Assembly: GCA_032119795.1 (NCBI GenBank)
Contig: JAUMFO010000011.1
Span: 186,001-250,000 of the forward strand
DNA from: JAGIBJ01 sp032119795
GTDB taxonomy: Bacteria; Actinomycetota; Thermoleophilia; Solirubrobacterales; Solirubrobacteraceae
Reading direction: 5' to 3'
DNA length: 64,000 bases
The notes beneath the pieces were generated by a model that ran no database searches, was not told where the DNA came from, and worked only from the letters and a program-made list of their open reading frames with translations. Positions within the stretch are counted from its first letter, which is position 1, and each line of letters begins with the position of its first letter. Below are positions 27,079 through 35,409 of this stretch, one piece after another. The translations under genes and the position numbers were made by a program.

Positions 27079-28647
27079 ATGGCCCGTAAGACTCCACCCG
27101 CCACGCTCCAAGAGAAGCTCGACCAGCTCGACGAGCTTCGCCAGGAAGCCCGTACCGTCGATCCGGTCAAGCTGGAGAAGCGGCACGCACAGGGCCGCTA
27201 CACGGCGCGTGAGCGGATCGACAAGCTCCTCGACGAGGGCTCGTTCCAGGAACTCGACATGTTCGTGCGTCACCGCACCTACGAGTTCGACATGCAGAAG
27301 AACCGGCCGATCTCCGACGGCGTCGTCACCGGCCACGGCACGATCGACGGCCGCCGCGTCTGCGTCTTCAGCCAGGACTTCACGAACTTCGGCGGCTCAC
27401 TCGGCGAGGTCATGGCCGAGAAGATGTGCAAGGTGATGGATCTTGCCGCCAAGATCGGCGCGCCCGTCATCGGCATCAACGACTCCGGCGGCGCACGCAT
27501 CCAGGAGGGCGTCGTGTCGCTCGCCGGCTACGGCGACGTGTTCATGCGCAACGTGCGCTCCTCCGGCGTCATCCCGCAGATCTCGCTGATCATGGGCCCA
27601 TGCGCCGGTGGCGCCGTCTACTCGCCGGCCATCACCGACTTCATCGGGATGGTCAAGAACACGTCCCACATGTTCATCACCGGCCCGGAGGTCATCAAGA
27701 CCGTCACCGGTGAGGTCGTCGAGTTCGAGGAACTCGGCGGCGCCATGGCGCATAACCAGAAGTCGGGCGTCGCCCACTTCGCCTGGGAAGACGAAGACCA
27801 CGCGCTCGAAGAGACGCGCTACCTCTTCTCGTTCCTGCCGAGCAACAACCTCGAGCGCGCGCCGCACGTCCCCACCTCCGACGACCCGATGCGTTCCACG
27901 CCCGAGCTCGTCGACCTCGTCCCGGACAACCCGAACAAGCCATACGACATGCGCGAGGTCGTGCGCGTCTGCGTCGACGATGAGGAGTTCATGGAGGTGC
28001 AGGAGCACTTCGCTCCGAACATCATCATCGGCTTCGCCCGCCTCAATGGGCATTCGGTCGGCGTCGTCGGCAACCAGCCGATGAGCATGGCCGGCGTGCT
28101 CGACATCGACGCGTCTGAGAAAGCGGCGCGCTTCGTGCGCACCTGCGACGCGTTCAACATCCCGCTGATCACCTTCACCGACGTCCCCGGCTTCCTGCCC
28201 GGCACGACGCAGGAGTGGCAGGGCATCATCCGCCGCGGCGCCAAGCTGCTCTACGCCTACGCCGAGGCGACCGTCCCGAAGATCACGGTGATCACGCGCA
28301 AGGCCTACGGCGGCGCCTACGACGTGATGGCATCCAAGCACCTCGGTGCCGACATGAACTTCGCCTGGCCGATGGCTGAGGTCGCGGTCATGGGCCCTGA
28401 GGGCGCCGTCAACATCATCTACCGCAACGACCTGAAGAACTCGCCGACGCCGGAAGAGCGCCGCCAGAAGCTTATGGACGACTACAAGGCTCGCTTTGCG
28501 AACCCGTACTCGGCTGCCGAGCGCGGCTACCTCGACGACGTGATCGAGCCCGCCGAGACGCGCCAGCGCCTCTGCGTCTCGCTTGAGGCTCTCCTCACCA
28601 AGCACGAGCCCGGCCCGAAGCGCAAGCACGGCAACATCCCGCTCTAG
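27079..28647 (+). CDS. pccB: Propionyl-CoA carboxylase beta (carboxyltransferase) subunit
   Basis: 522 residues from ATG 27079. Transfers carboxyl from biotin to propionyl-CoA. Crotonase-fold halves: GVVTGHGTIDGRRVCVFSQDFT, NDSGGARIQEGV, GPCAGGAVYSPA in the first, and DVPGFLPGTTQEWQGIIRRGAK, RKAYGGAYDVMASKHLGAD in the second. Asp415 in GGAYDVM is at the position reported to favour propionyl- over acetyl-CoA in Streptomyces PccB. Its biotin partner is at 58863, not adjacent. The 141 bases before the start contain no other gene. Confidence 0.93.
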   Translation: MARKTPPATLQEKLDQLDELRQEARTVDPVKLEKRHAQGRYTARERIDKLLDEGSFQELDMFVRHRTYEFDMQKNRPISDGVVTGHGTIDGRRVCVFSQDFTNFGGSLGEVMAEKMCKVMDLAAKIGAPVIGINDSGGARIQEGVVSLAGYGDVFMRNVRSSGVIPQISLIMGPCAGGAVYSPAITDFIGMVKNTSHMFITGPEVIKTVTGEVVEFEELGGAMAHNQKSGVAHFAWEDEDHALEETRYLFSFLPSNNLERAPHVPTSDDPMRSTPELVDLVPDNPNKPYDMREVVRVCVDDEEFMEVQEHFAPNIIIGFARLNGHSVGVVGNQPMSMAGVLDIDASEKAARFVRTCDAFNIPLITFTDVPGFLPGTTQEWQGIIRRGAKLLYAYAEATVPKITVITRKAYGGAYDVMASKHLGADMNFAWPMAEVAVMGPEGAVNIIYRNDLKNSPTPEERRQKLMDDYKARFANPYSAAERGYLDDVIEPAETRQRLCVSLEALLTKHEPGPKRKHGNIPL

Positions 28648-28687
28648 GCGGGGCCCGCGCCCTTTGGGCGCGCCACGTTCTCGACCG

Positions 28688-28720
28688 AGGGCCGTCTCAC
28701 CAACGTGGTGGGGCGGCCCT
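28688..28720 (+). terminator. Hairpin after pccB
   Basis: AGGGCCGTCTCACCA pairs with TGGTGGGGCGGCCCT (one mismatch and one bulge), loop of three bases, 41 bases after the pccB stop and followed by TT. Confidence 0.7.
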
Positions 28721-28744
28721 TGGTGCATTCGGGGAGTTGCGGCC

Positions 28745-28887
28745 GGCGTTTGGGCTGGTTGGCGGCGGCGGGACTGGGCGGCTTCTACGGCGTTTGAGTC
28801 GTTAGCGGCGGCGGGACTTGGCGGCCGCTACGGCGACTTGGCCGTTGGCGGCGATGGATTTGAGATCGCTTCGGGGCCGGTGGGCGC
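28745..28887 (+). repeat. Left arm: 43/44-bp tandem units, inverted copy at 29260-29415
   Basis: Units begin GGCGTTTGGG at 28745, GGCGTTTGAG at 28789 and GGCGACTTGG at 28832. The second reads ...GGCGGCGGGACTTGGCGGC. The stretch ends GAT-CGCTTCGGGGCCGGTGGGCGC at 28887. The whole arm reappears, inverted and diverged, to the right. No protein-like reading is convincing. Confidence 0.65.
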
Positions 28888-29098
28888 TTGATCGGCGAGG
28901 GCGGAGCGGGTTTTTTCGAGGCGGGCAGGTCGGTGTTTGAGCGGGCTGGCGGGCAGCAACCTCTGGCGGTTGCGTTTGTGGCGCCCGGTCGGTGAACGTG
29001 ATGATTTGGGGGTTGGAGCCCCTGAATCGACACATTCGTCGATCGCGCAACCCCTTGCGGTTGTATTTACCTGACATAACGCGCCCCCAGGCGCCGTT

Positions 29099-29136
29099 CG
29101 CGTTAGAGTTACCGGGCGTCCGGTAACTCCAACGCG
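29099..29136. other. Strong 17-bp hairpin of unknown role
   Basis: 5' arm 29099-29115 and 3' arm 29120-29136 pair over 17 positions with one mismatch, loop GCGT. It lies in the middle of the inverted-repeat region, far from any gene end, so it is not an obvious terminator. It may be part of a structured RNA or a recombination or protein-binding site. Confidence 0.6.
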
Positions 29137-29177
29137 AGAGGCAGGCACCGCAACCCCCACACGTTGCGCCGCGCCCG

Positions 29178-29415
29178 GCGCCCGCCAGCGCCGAAGCGAT
29201 CGAAGTCCCGCTGCCGCGTACCACCGCAAACCACGATCCCGCCCGCCCTCGGTGCGGCGGCGCCCACCGGCACCGAAGCGATCTCCATTTCGCCGCCGCC
29301 AGCGACTCAAATGCCGTCGGGGCCGCCAAGTCCCGCCGCCGCCCACAACTCAAACGCCGTCGCGGCGGCCGATTCCACCGCCGCCTATGACGAAGTCGCT
29401 GTAGAAGCCGCCCAG
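29178..29415 (-). repeat. Right arm and partial extra copy of the 28745 repeat, inverted
   Basis: 29260-29415 read on the minus strand gives ...TGGGCGGCTTCTAC, GGCGTTTGAGTT, GGCGGCGGGACTTGGCGGC, ATTTGAGTCGCTGGCGGCGG and GATCGCTTCGGTGCCGGTGGGCGC in blocks that match the left arm in the same order. A further partial copy (GCGCCCGCCAGCGCCGAAGC onward) is at 29178-29218. The rest of this 988-base gap holds no gene I can support. Confidence 0.65.
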
Positions 29416-29462
29416 ATCCACCGCCCAAGACGTCCCGTCGCCGCGGCGCGGCCACGCCAAGT

Positions 29463-29502
29463 GAAGGGCCCGTCTCGCCACCCACGGCGAGACGGGCCCT
29501 TC
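29463..29502. terminator. Perfect 17-bp terminator-like hairpin
   Basis: GAAGGGCCCGTCTCGCC (29463-29479) pairs perfectly with 29486-29502 around ACCCAC. It is 816 bases after pccB and 134 bases before the next gene, so it is not needed by any annotated gene; it may end an unannotated transcript from the repeat region. Confidence 0.7.
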
Positions 29503-29591
29503 GTGTGTTGGCGGGCGCCGGGGTCCGGGTTGGGCACTCCATCCGATGTCCCCGGATCGAGAGCGCCCGTGCGCCCGACCAGATCATACGA

Positions 29592-29620
29592 GCATTTGAA
29601 TACCAAGGGAATGCAAATGC
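29592..29620. promoter_or_regulatory. Inverted repeat upstream of the first giant gene
   Basis: GCATTTG (29592-29598) and CAAATGC (29614-29620) face each other across 15 AT-rich bases, 16 bases before ATG 29636. It would overlap the promoter or leader, as an operator or a translation-blocking hairpin. Confidence 0.35.
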
Positions 29621-29635
29621 CGTTAGTGTTCGAGC

Positions 29636-32600
29636 ATGCCCCGTCCCGAAGTTGCACGCGTCGCCCTGCGCCGCGCGGTGTCCCTGACCCTGCTTGCCCT
29701 CGTCGCGACGGTGGGCGCCATTCCCGGTAGCGCTGCCGCCGAAGGGATCGAGCTCAAGACGGCCGTCGCGATGCCGCTGGCTCCTCGACCCGTCGACACG
29801 TTCGAGTCGCTGGGACCAAACATCAGCTGCACTGCCGATCCCCGCAGCAAGCTCTACGCCACCGATTCCTACGACCCGACGATCAACGCGGGGTGGATCG
29901 AGAACAACCCGGCTTCAGACGACCTCATTCCCGACTTCCAGGCGGGCGCCTCGCGCGACCTCTGCGCAGCCTTCACGCTGACCCCGAACATCGAGGAGAG
30001 CGTGATCAGCGAGGACAGCCCGTGGCGGATCCTCGACCCCGCCCGGCCTGTGCCGGACGTCCTCGACACCCACACGTATGACCCGTTGACCGAGCACGTG
30101 CTCGAGGGCGACGACATGCGCGACATCACCGTCGACCTCCCGGCCGGGTACGCCGGCGCGCCCGCCGCCATCCCCACCTGCTCGGAGTCGGCGTTCGGGC
30201 TCGCGCACCGGCTGGCCGTCACCTGCGCTGCCAACACGCAGGTGGGCGACGCGCTCGTGCGACTGACGCTCCCGTTCGGGGCACTCGTGATGCACGCGGC
30301 GCTGCCGATCGGTCGGCTCTACCACCTGCCAGCAGGCCCCAACGAACTCGCGAGGATCGGCGCGGTCGTCGTCCCGCCAGACGAGATGATCTCCGGCGTC
30401 GCGCCGACGAAGTTCATCATCCGGCTCACGCTCACCCCGGACGGCTCCGGCCGCATCCGCGCCACCGTCGACGACGCGCCGCGGCACCTCTACGGCACCG
30501 ACCAGCTCGACGCCGAAGGCAACCTGCTGCCGGGCAACGCGCTGTCGTTCCTGCCGACCTACATCGAAGGCGTTGGGATTCGCGTATGGGGCTCCAAGGC
30601 CGAGCACCCCACGATGGCCGCCGACTTCGGGCAGTCCGGCACGAACTGCTCGATCCCGGCTCGCGGCAGCTTCGACGTGACCACCTACCTGGGCACGCGC
30701 TCGACGCAGGACTCCACGCCGTTCACGCTCACGGGCTGCGACGCCCTGGAGTTCCACCCGACGGTGAAGGTCGAGACGACCGAACGGCGCCCCGGCGTCC
30801 CGACGGGCGTCGGAGTCAAGCTCGGGTTCGGGCAGCAGTCCACGAACGGGCTCGGCACCGCGCTCCTCAAGGATGCGGCCATCACGCTGCCGGCCGGGCT
30901 GGAACTCGGCGCGCAGGTGGCCTCGGGCGACGGCGGCCTGCCGCTGTGCACCGCAGCCCAGTTCGACCGCGCGTCGGGGCTCAAGGCGTCGACCTGCCCG
31001 GCTGCCTCGGCCGCCGCAACGGTGAAGATCACCACCCCGCTGATCGATCGACCGTTCGTTGGCAAGGCCTACCTCGGTGAGCAGTCTGCGGTCGGCGAAC
31101 TCCCGGCGCTCTACGTGGAGGCCGCGCTCGACGGTGCCACCGCGGCCGACGCCCCGCGGATCAAGCTCGTGGGCTCCGTCGCGGTCGACGCCGACGGCCG
31201 CGTGACGGCGACCTTCCGCGACAACCCGCAGCTGCGCTTCAGCGAGCTGGCGCTCGAGTTCCCCGCCGGGCCAAACGCGCTGTTCGTGACGCCGCGGGCC
31301 TGCGGGACTGCCACCGCAAGCTCGGCCCTGACGCCGTGGTCGGGCAAGGCGCCGACGAGCGTCGACGCGTCGATCACGATCGATCAGGACTGCGACACGC
31401 CGCCCCTGAAGCCGACGCTCGCCATGACGCCATCCAGCGCCGCGGCCGGCGCAAGCGCGCCGACGGCGGTGGCGATCACCCGCGCGGACCGCTCGCCCTG
31501 GCTGCAGGGCGTCTCCGTCGCCCTCCCGACCGGCTTCCTTGCCGATCTGGGATCCGTCTCGGAGTGCAGCGCGGCGGCGCTCGCCGCCGCCAGCTGCCCG
31601 GGCGCCTCCCGCATGGGCACGGTCCGCGTGACGGCTGGCGCCGGCGAGAAGCCGCTGCCGCTCACGGGCGGGATCTACCTCACGGCCCGCGAGCAGGGCG
31701 ACGTCGCCGGAGCGGCGATCATCGTCCGCGCGAAGATCGGTGGAATCGACCTCGGCGACGTCGTCGTCCCGGCCCGCATCGAGCTCCGGCCGACCGACGC
31801 GGGCCTCACGCTGCGCACCACGGCGCCACTCCGGCACCGCGGCCTCGCCCTTGGGCTGCGCTCGATCGTCGTGGATCTCGACCGCCCGGGGTTCGCACTG
31901 AACCCCTCCGCCTGTGGGCCGCTGGACCTCTCCGGTTCGTTCACGGGCCCGGCCGGCGAGAGCGCCTCGGCGGCGGCGACCGTCGCCTACACGGGCTGCG
32001 GCGATCTTCCGCTGCAGCCGCGCCTGGTCGCGCGCCTCTATGGAGACGTCAAGCCCGGCAGCCACCCAGGGATGCACGTCGAGATGTATGCCCGCCCAGG
32101 CGACGGCAACCTGAAGGCAGCCGTCGTGACCTTGCCGGCTGGCGTGGCGACCGACACCGCCAATCTCAAGAACACCTGCGCGCCCGCTGACTTCGCGGCG
32201 AGCGCCTGCCCGGCGGCGGCGAAGGTGGGCCAGGCGAAGGTCCAGGTGGCGATCGCTCCGGAGGCGATCACCGGTGACGTCTACCTGCTGAAAGTCGCGG
32301 GCTCCGTCCTGCCGGGCCTGGGCCTCAGCTTCACCGGCCGCTACGCGCAGCGCGTCAGCTCGACCGTCCAGATCGACAAGAACCAGCGGGTCGTGGTGCG
32401 CTTCGACGCCATCCCGGATCTGCCGCTGCGCTCGCTGATCATCGACGTCGACGGCGGACCGAAGGGCCCGCTCCAGTTGCCGGTGAAGGCTTGCGCCAAT
32501 GGCACCGACTGGGACGGCGTCTTCACCAGTCATGGCGGCAAGCAGGCCACCGCGTCGTTCGGGCTGCGCTGCGCGGCCCCGGCGACCGTTCGCCTCGATC

Positions 32601-32941
32601 GCGGCACCGGCCTGTCCGTCCGCGCCTTCGACTTCGGCGGGCGCAACCTGCAGTCACTGAAGGTGTCGCTGCCGGAGGGCGTGCGCTTTGCGCCGCGCCG
32701 CAGCCGTGCCTGGCGGACGTCTTGGGTTCGCCTGGCCGGGAGCGACGGAAAGCTCACCGTGCGCAAGACGAGCGTGCTGGTGACGGCGCGAGACAAGACG
32801 GCGCGCACCGTGCGCCTGAAGATTGGCGCGGGCGCGGTACGGGTCACGTCTCGCAAACTCCGCAAAGCAACGATCTCGTTGCGCTTTGCGTTTACCGACG
32901 GTGCCGTGCAGACGCAGGAGATCACGGTTCCCGTGCGCTAA
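29636..32941 (+). CDS. Giant secreted modular protein A (four Cys-bearing modules)
   Basis: 1101 residues from ATG 29636, with an Arg-containing signal peptide ending GSAAA. I do not recognise the family. Modules share a pattern: LP-x-G, a short helix, Cys, 9-14 residues, CP, then a hydrophobic-Gly strand and G-x-(V/I)-Y-L. Clear cases: TVDLPAGYAG...TCSESAFG (about 170), ITLPAGLELGAQVASGDG (about 410), VALPTGFLADLG with SECSAAALAAASCPGASRMG (about 640) and VTLPAGVATDTANLKNTCAP (about 840). The last 150 residues are a basic beta domain. Same layout as the genes at 35410 and 38762. Probably a cell-surface protein. Confidence 0.75.
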   Translation: MPRPEVARVALRRAVSLTLLALVATVGAIPGSAAAEGIELKTAVAMPLAPRPVDTFESLGPNISCTADPRSKLYATDSYDPTINAGWIENNPASDDLIPDFQAGASRDLCAAFTLTPNIEESVISEDSPWRILDPARPVPDVLDTHTYDPLTEHVLEGDDMRDITVDLPAGYAGAPAAIPTCSESAFGLAHRLAVTCAANTQVGDALVRLTLPFGALVMHAALPIGRLYHLPAGPNELARIGAVVVPPDEMISGVAPTKFIIRLTLTPDGSGRIRATVDDAPRHLYGTDQLDAEGNLLPGNALSFLPTYIEGVGIRVWGSKAEHPTMAADFGQSGTNCSIPARGSFDVTTYLGTRSTQDSTPFTLTGCDALEFHPTVKVETTERRPGVPTGVGVKLGFGQQSTNGLGTALLKDAAITLPAGLELGAQVASGDGGLPLCTAAQFDRASGLKASTCPAASAAATVKITTPLIDRPFVGKAYLGEQSAVGELPALYVEAALDGATAADAPRIKLVGSVAVDADGRVTATFRDNPQLRFSELALEFPAGPNALFVTPRACGTATASSALTPWSGKAPTSVDASITIDQDCDTPPLKPTLAMTPSSAAAGASAPTAVAITRADRSPWLQGVSVALPTGFLADLGSVSECSAAALAAASCPGASRMGTVRVTAGAGEKPLPLTGGIYLTAREQGDVAGAAIIVRAKIGGIDLGDVVVPARIELRPTDAGLTLRTTAPLRHRGLALGLRSIVVDLDRPGFALNPSACGPLDLSGSFTGPAGESASAAATVAYTGCGDLPLQPRLVARLYGDVKPGSHPGMHVEMYARPGDGNLKAAVVTLPAGVATDTANLKNTCAPADFAASACPAAAKVGQAKVQVAIAPEAITGDVYLLKVAGSVLPGLGLSFTGRYAQRVSSTVQIDKNQRVVVRFDAIPDLPLRSLIIDVDGGPKGPLQLPVKACANGTDWDGVFTSHGGKQATASFGLRCAAPATVRLDRGTGLSVRAFDFGGRNLQSLKVSLPEGVRFAPRRSRAWRTSWVRLAGSDGKLTVRKTSVLVTARDKTARTVRLKIGAGAVRVTSRKLRKATISLRFAFTDGAVQTQEITVPVR

Positions 32942-33010
32942 ACGGGGCAGCGGTCTCACGGCCCAAACAACTGAACGCAACTTAAGGTCTTCGCAAGGGT
33001 TCTAGTGATT

Positions 33011-33049
33011 GGAGGCGAAACCCGGTGCTCTCACGCCTGTTTTGCCTCC
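33011..33049 (+). terminator. Hairpin after giant gene A
   Basis: GGAGGCGAAAC (33011-33021) pairs with GTTTTGCCTCC (33039-33049), 11 bp with one G-U pair, 70 bases after the stop. Confidence 0.6.
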
Positions 33050-33137
33050 AGCCACCTCCGCGAAGGATCGTCGTCTGGACGTTTGTACGAGGAAAGCAGG
33101 TGGCCGACAGCCGGGCGTCCAACATGGCGTCCAAGGC

Positions 33138-33153
33138 TGTGATAATTGTCACA
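33138..33153. promoter_or_regulatory. Perfect CRP/GlxR-type site
   Basis: TGTGATAATTGTCACA is a perfect TGTGA-N6-TCACA palindrome, extended by C and G on its sides, 25 bases before ATG 33179 of gene B. This is the consensus of cAMP-receptor-type regulators (CRP, actinobacterial GlxR). So near the start it would overlap the transcription start, so repression is likelier than activation. Confidence 0.6.
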
Positions 33154-33178
33154 GACCATCCCTCCCGTAGGACCATTG

Positions 33179-35122
33179 ATGAAGCACCTGTCTTTTAGGC
33201 GTGCACGCACCGCACGCTCCATCGTCGCGGTCGCGGCACTAGCCCTGGTCGTTCCGGCCGGCGCCAGCGCCGACATTCCGATCACGTCGTTCAAGGCTGG
33301 ACCGGTGCCGACCTACACCCACCCGACCGGCCTCCCGCTGACGGGCCCGCCGATCACCGCGCAGCCGACGTTCGACACCACGTGTACGTACGGCACGCCG
33401 GGCGCTCCCATTAACACGTCGGCTCCCGACGCCCCGCTGGCCCTGCAGACCCAGGCTGGCGCAAACACCGACTTCTGCGTCTCGTTCCGCCTCGCACCGG
33501 GCAATGCGATCACCGGCGAGGATCTCAACAGCACGCTCGTTGAGCTGCCGGTGGGCACGCTCGCCGAGATCGACAATGCTGCGAAGTGCTCGGTCGAGGC
33601 CTTCAACCGCGAGAGCGCCGTGCAGGCCGCCTGCCCGACGGCGTCGCAGGTGGGCACGCTCCAGGCCCAGCTCGAACTGGTGGCGACCCCGCCGCCGTCG
33701 CTGACCTTCGCCACGAAGGACGCGCCGGGCCGCATCTATGCACTCGACACGCCGTCCGACAAGGCCGCGCTCCTGGGCGTCTCGCTCATGACCGGCGTCG
33801 GCACCACCGAGTCGAAGTTCCTGATCACGGTGACCCAGCAGGGCACGCCGACGGTCGGCCTGCTCAACCAGACCGACACGCTCGCACGCGTCATCGCCGG
33901 GTCCCCGGTGGCGATCAAGGCCAACGCCCTGCGCTTCTGGGGCAAGGCCTCCGAGCATGGGCACGTCAACTCCACGTTCGGGCAGGCCACCTATGGCTTC
34001 CCCGCCGCGAACTTCTTCCGCGTGGGCACCACCTGCCAGACCCCGCAGGTCACGAAGCTGACGGTCAACCCATACACCGACGTCAACACCGCGTCCAAGC
34101 CGACGACCGCCACGAGCGCTCCGTACAACCTGACGGGCTGCGAGAACCTGCCGTTCAACCCGACGTTCTCGGCCAACCTGAATGGTGAGACCAGCCCGGG
34201 TGGTCATCCGGGCCTCTCGATCCACATCAAGTCGCCGGAAGGCGACCAGGATCTCGGCGCGACGAAGATCACGCTGCCGATCGGTGTTGCCACCGATCTG
34301 AGCCGCATCCAGAACGCCTGCCCCGTGGCGACGTTCAACGCTGATCAGTGCACCGACGCCACCAACATCGGCACCGTCAAGGCCACGCTCTCGGGCATCA
34401 ACCCCGATGTCGTCTCCGGCGTCGTCCATATGGTCAAGATCGAGGGCAAGACGCTTCCGGCGCTCGGCTTCGACTTCAACGGTCGCCTGCCGCTTCGCGT
34501 GTCGGGCATCTCCGAGATCGACTCGGTCGGCCGCATCGTGAACACGTTCTCGGATCTCCCGTCGATCCCGCAGCGCTCGCTCGACGTGGAACTCGTCGGC
34601 GGTGCCAAGGGCATCCTGCAGCTCCCGAACACGACCAAGTGCACCGCCTCGGCGTTTGACGCGGTCCTCACCAGCCAGAACGGCGCGAACAAGTCGGTCG
34701 CGATTCCGACCAAGTGCGCCGAGCAGCTGACGGCTCGCCTCGAGAAGGCCGACACGCAGAAGCCGACGCTGTTCGTCGGTGGTGCTGGCGCGACCGGCAA
34801 GAAGATCCAGACCCTCCGGCTGACGCTGCCGGCAGGCCTGACGATCAACAAGAACAAGTCGCAGTCCGGCATCACGGTGAAGAACCTCGACACCGGCGTC
34901 ACCGGCGACACGAAGCGCTCGCGTCTCTCCAAGAAGGAGATCCGCTTCACGCTTCCGTCCGCCGGCAGCAACGGCCTCTCGATCATCACCCGCAGCAAGA
35001 CGCTGGGTGCGTCGAGCAAGTACGCCAAGGCCACGACCTCGAGCTCGCTCGTTGCCCGGATCGTCTACACCGACGGTTCGAAGGTCAACGTGACGGTGCC
35101 GATCACGCGCAAGGACTCCTAG
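33179..35122 (+). CDS. Giant secreted modular protein B, short form
   Basis: 647 residues from ATG 33179, with GTAGGA upstream and a signal peptide (RTARSIVAVAALALVVPAGASA). It keeps the N-terminal module (LVELPVGTLAEIDNAAKCSV, then AACPTASQVG) and the last one (ITLPIGVATDLSRIQNACPV, FNADQCTDATNIGTV, VHMVKIEGKTLPALGFDFNG), plus the Lys-rich C-terminal domain ending YTDGSKVNVTVPI. The two central modules of its paralogues are missing as whole units. Only member with a CRP-type site before it. Function unknown. Confidence 0.75.
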   Translation: MKHLSFRRARTARSIVAVAALALVVPAGASADIPITSFKAGPVPTYTHPTGLPLTGPPITAQPTFDTTCTYGTPGAPINTSAPDAPLALQTQAGANTDFCVSFRLAPGNAITGEDLNSTLVELPVGTLAEIDNAAKCSVEAFNRESAVQAACPTASQVGTLQAQLELVATPPPSLTFATKDAPGRIYALDTPSDKAALLGVSLMTGVGTTESKFLITVTQQGTPTVGLLNQTDTLARVIAGSPVAIKANALRFWGKASEHGHVNSTFGQATYGFPAANFFRVGTTCQTPQVTKLTVNPYTDVNTASKPTTATSAPYNLTGCENLPFNPTFSANLNGETSPGGHPGLSIHIKSPEGDQDLGATKITLPIGVATDLSRIQNACPVATFNADQCTDATNIGTVKATLSGINPDVVSGVVHMVKIEGKTLPALGFDFNGRLPLRVSGISEIDSVGRIVNTFSDLPSIPQRSLDVELVGGAKGILQLPNTTKCTASAFDAVLTSQNGANKSVAIPTKCAEQLTARLEKADTQKPTLFVGGAGATGKKIQTLRLTLPAGLTINKNKSQSGITVKNLDTGVTGDTKRSRLSKKEIRFTLPSAGSNGLSIITRSKTLGASSKYAKATTSSSLVARIVYTDGSKVNVTVPITRKDS

Positions 35123-35154
35123 TCCTGCCTCAGGGCTGATGCCCTCCAAGGCCA

Positions 35155-35198
35155 CGAGGGCCGGCGCTGCATCCGATGCGGCGCCGGCCCTCGGTCGT
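35155..35198 (+). terminator. Terminator after giant gene B
   Basis: CGAGGGCCGGCGC (35155-35167) pairs with GCGCCGGCCCTCG (35181-35193), an inner GCATC/GATGC stem extends it, and GTCGTTTT follows. 33 bases after the stop. Confidence 0.8.
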
Positions 35199-35409
35199 TT
35201 TCAGGGGCTCGCCTCGGCCGCGCGCGCTTGGTTGGCGCGACGGCGTTCTTGTAGTCACGCTCAGTGGGCAAGCCTGGGCGCCCCGGTCACTCGTGGGCTT
35301 TCTGGTGTGACGTTGCGCAACGGCGCCAGAACGCTCGTCAACCGCAACCTCGAGGTGCCTAAGGTGTCTCAAGTCACGGATGCCACAGAGCTTCTTGCTG
35401 GGAGAACGC

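Noticed and set aside
28802..29587. 261-residue minus frame, and plus frame 29164-29730, across the repeat region
   Set aside because: The apparent similarity between these frames comes from the DNA repeat itself; composition is Arg/Pro/Ala shadow and no ribosome site is present.
29915..32533. 872-residue antisense frame under giant gene A (similar ones at 33239-35155 and 36220-38115)
   Set aside because: Arg/Gly/Ala-rich shadow without any domain; the plus-strand proteins have signal peptides and paralogues.
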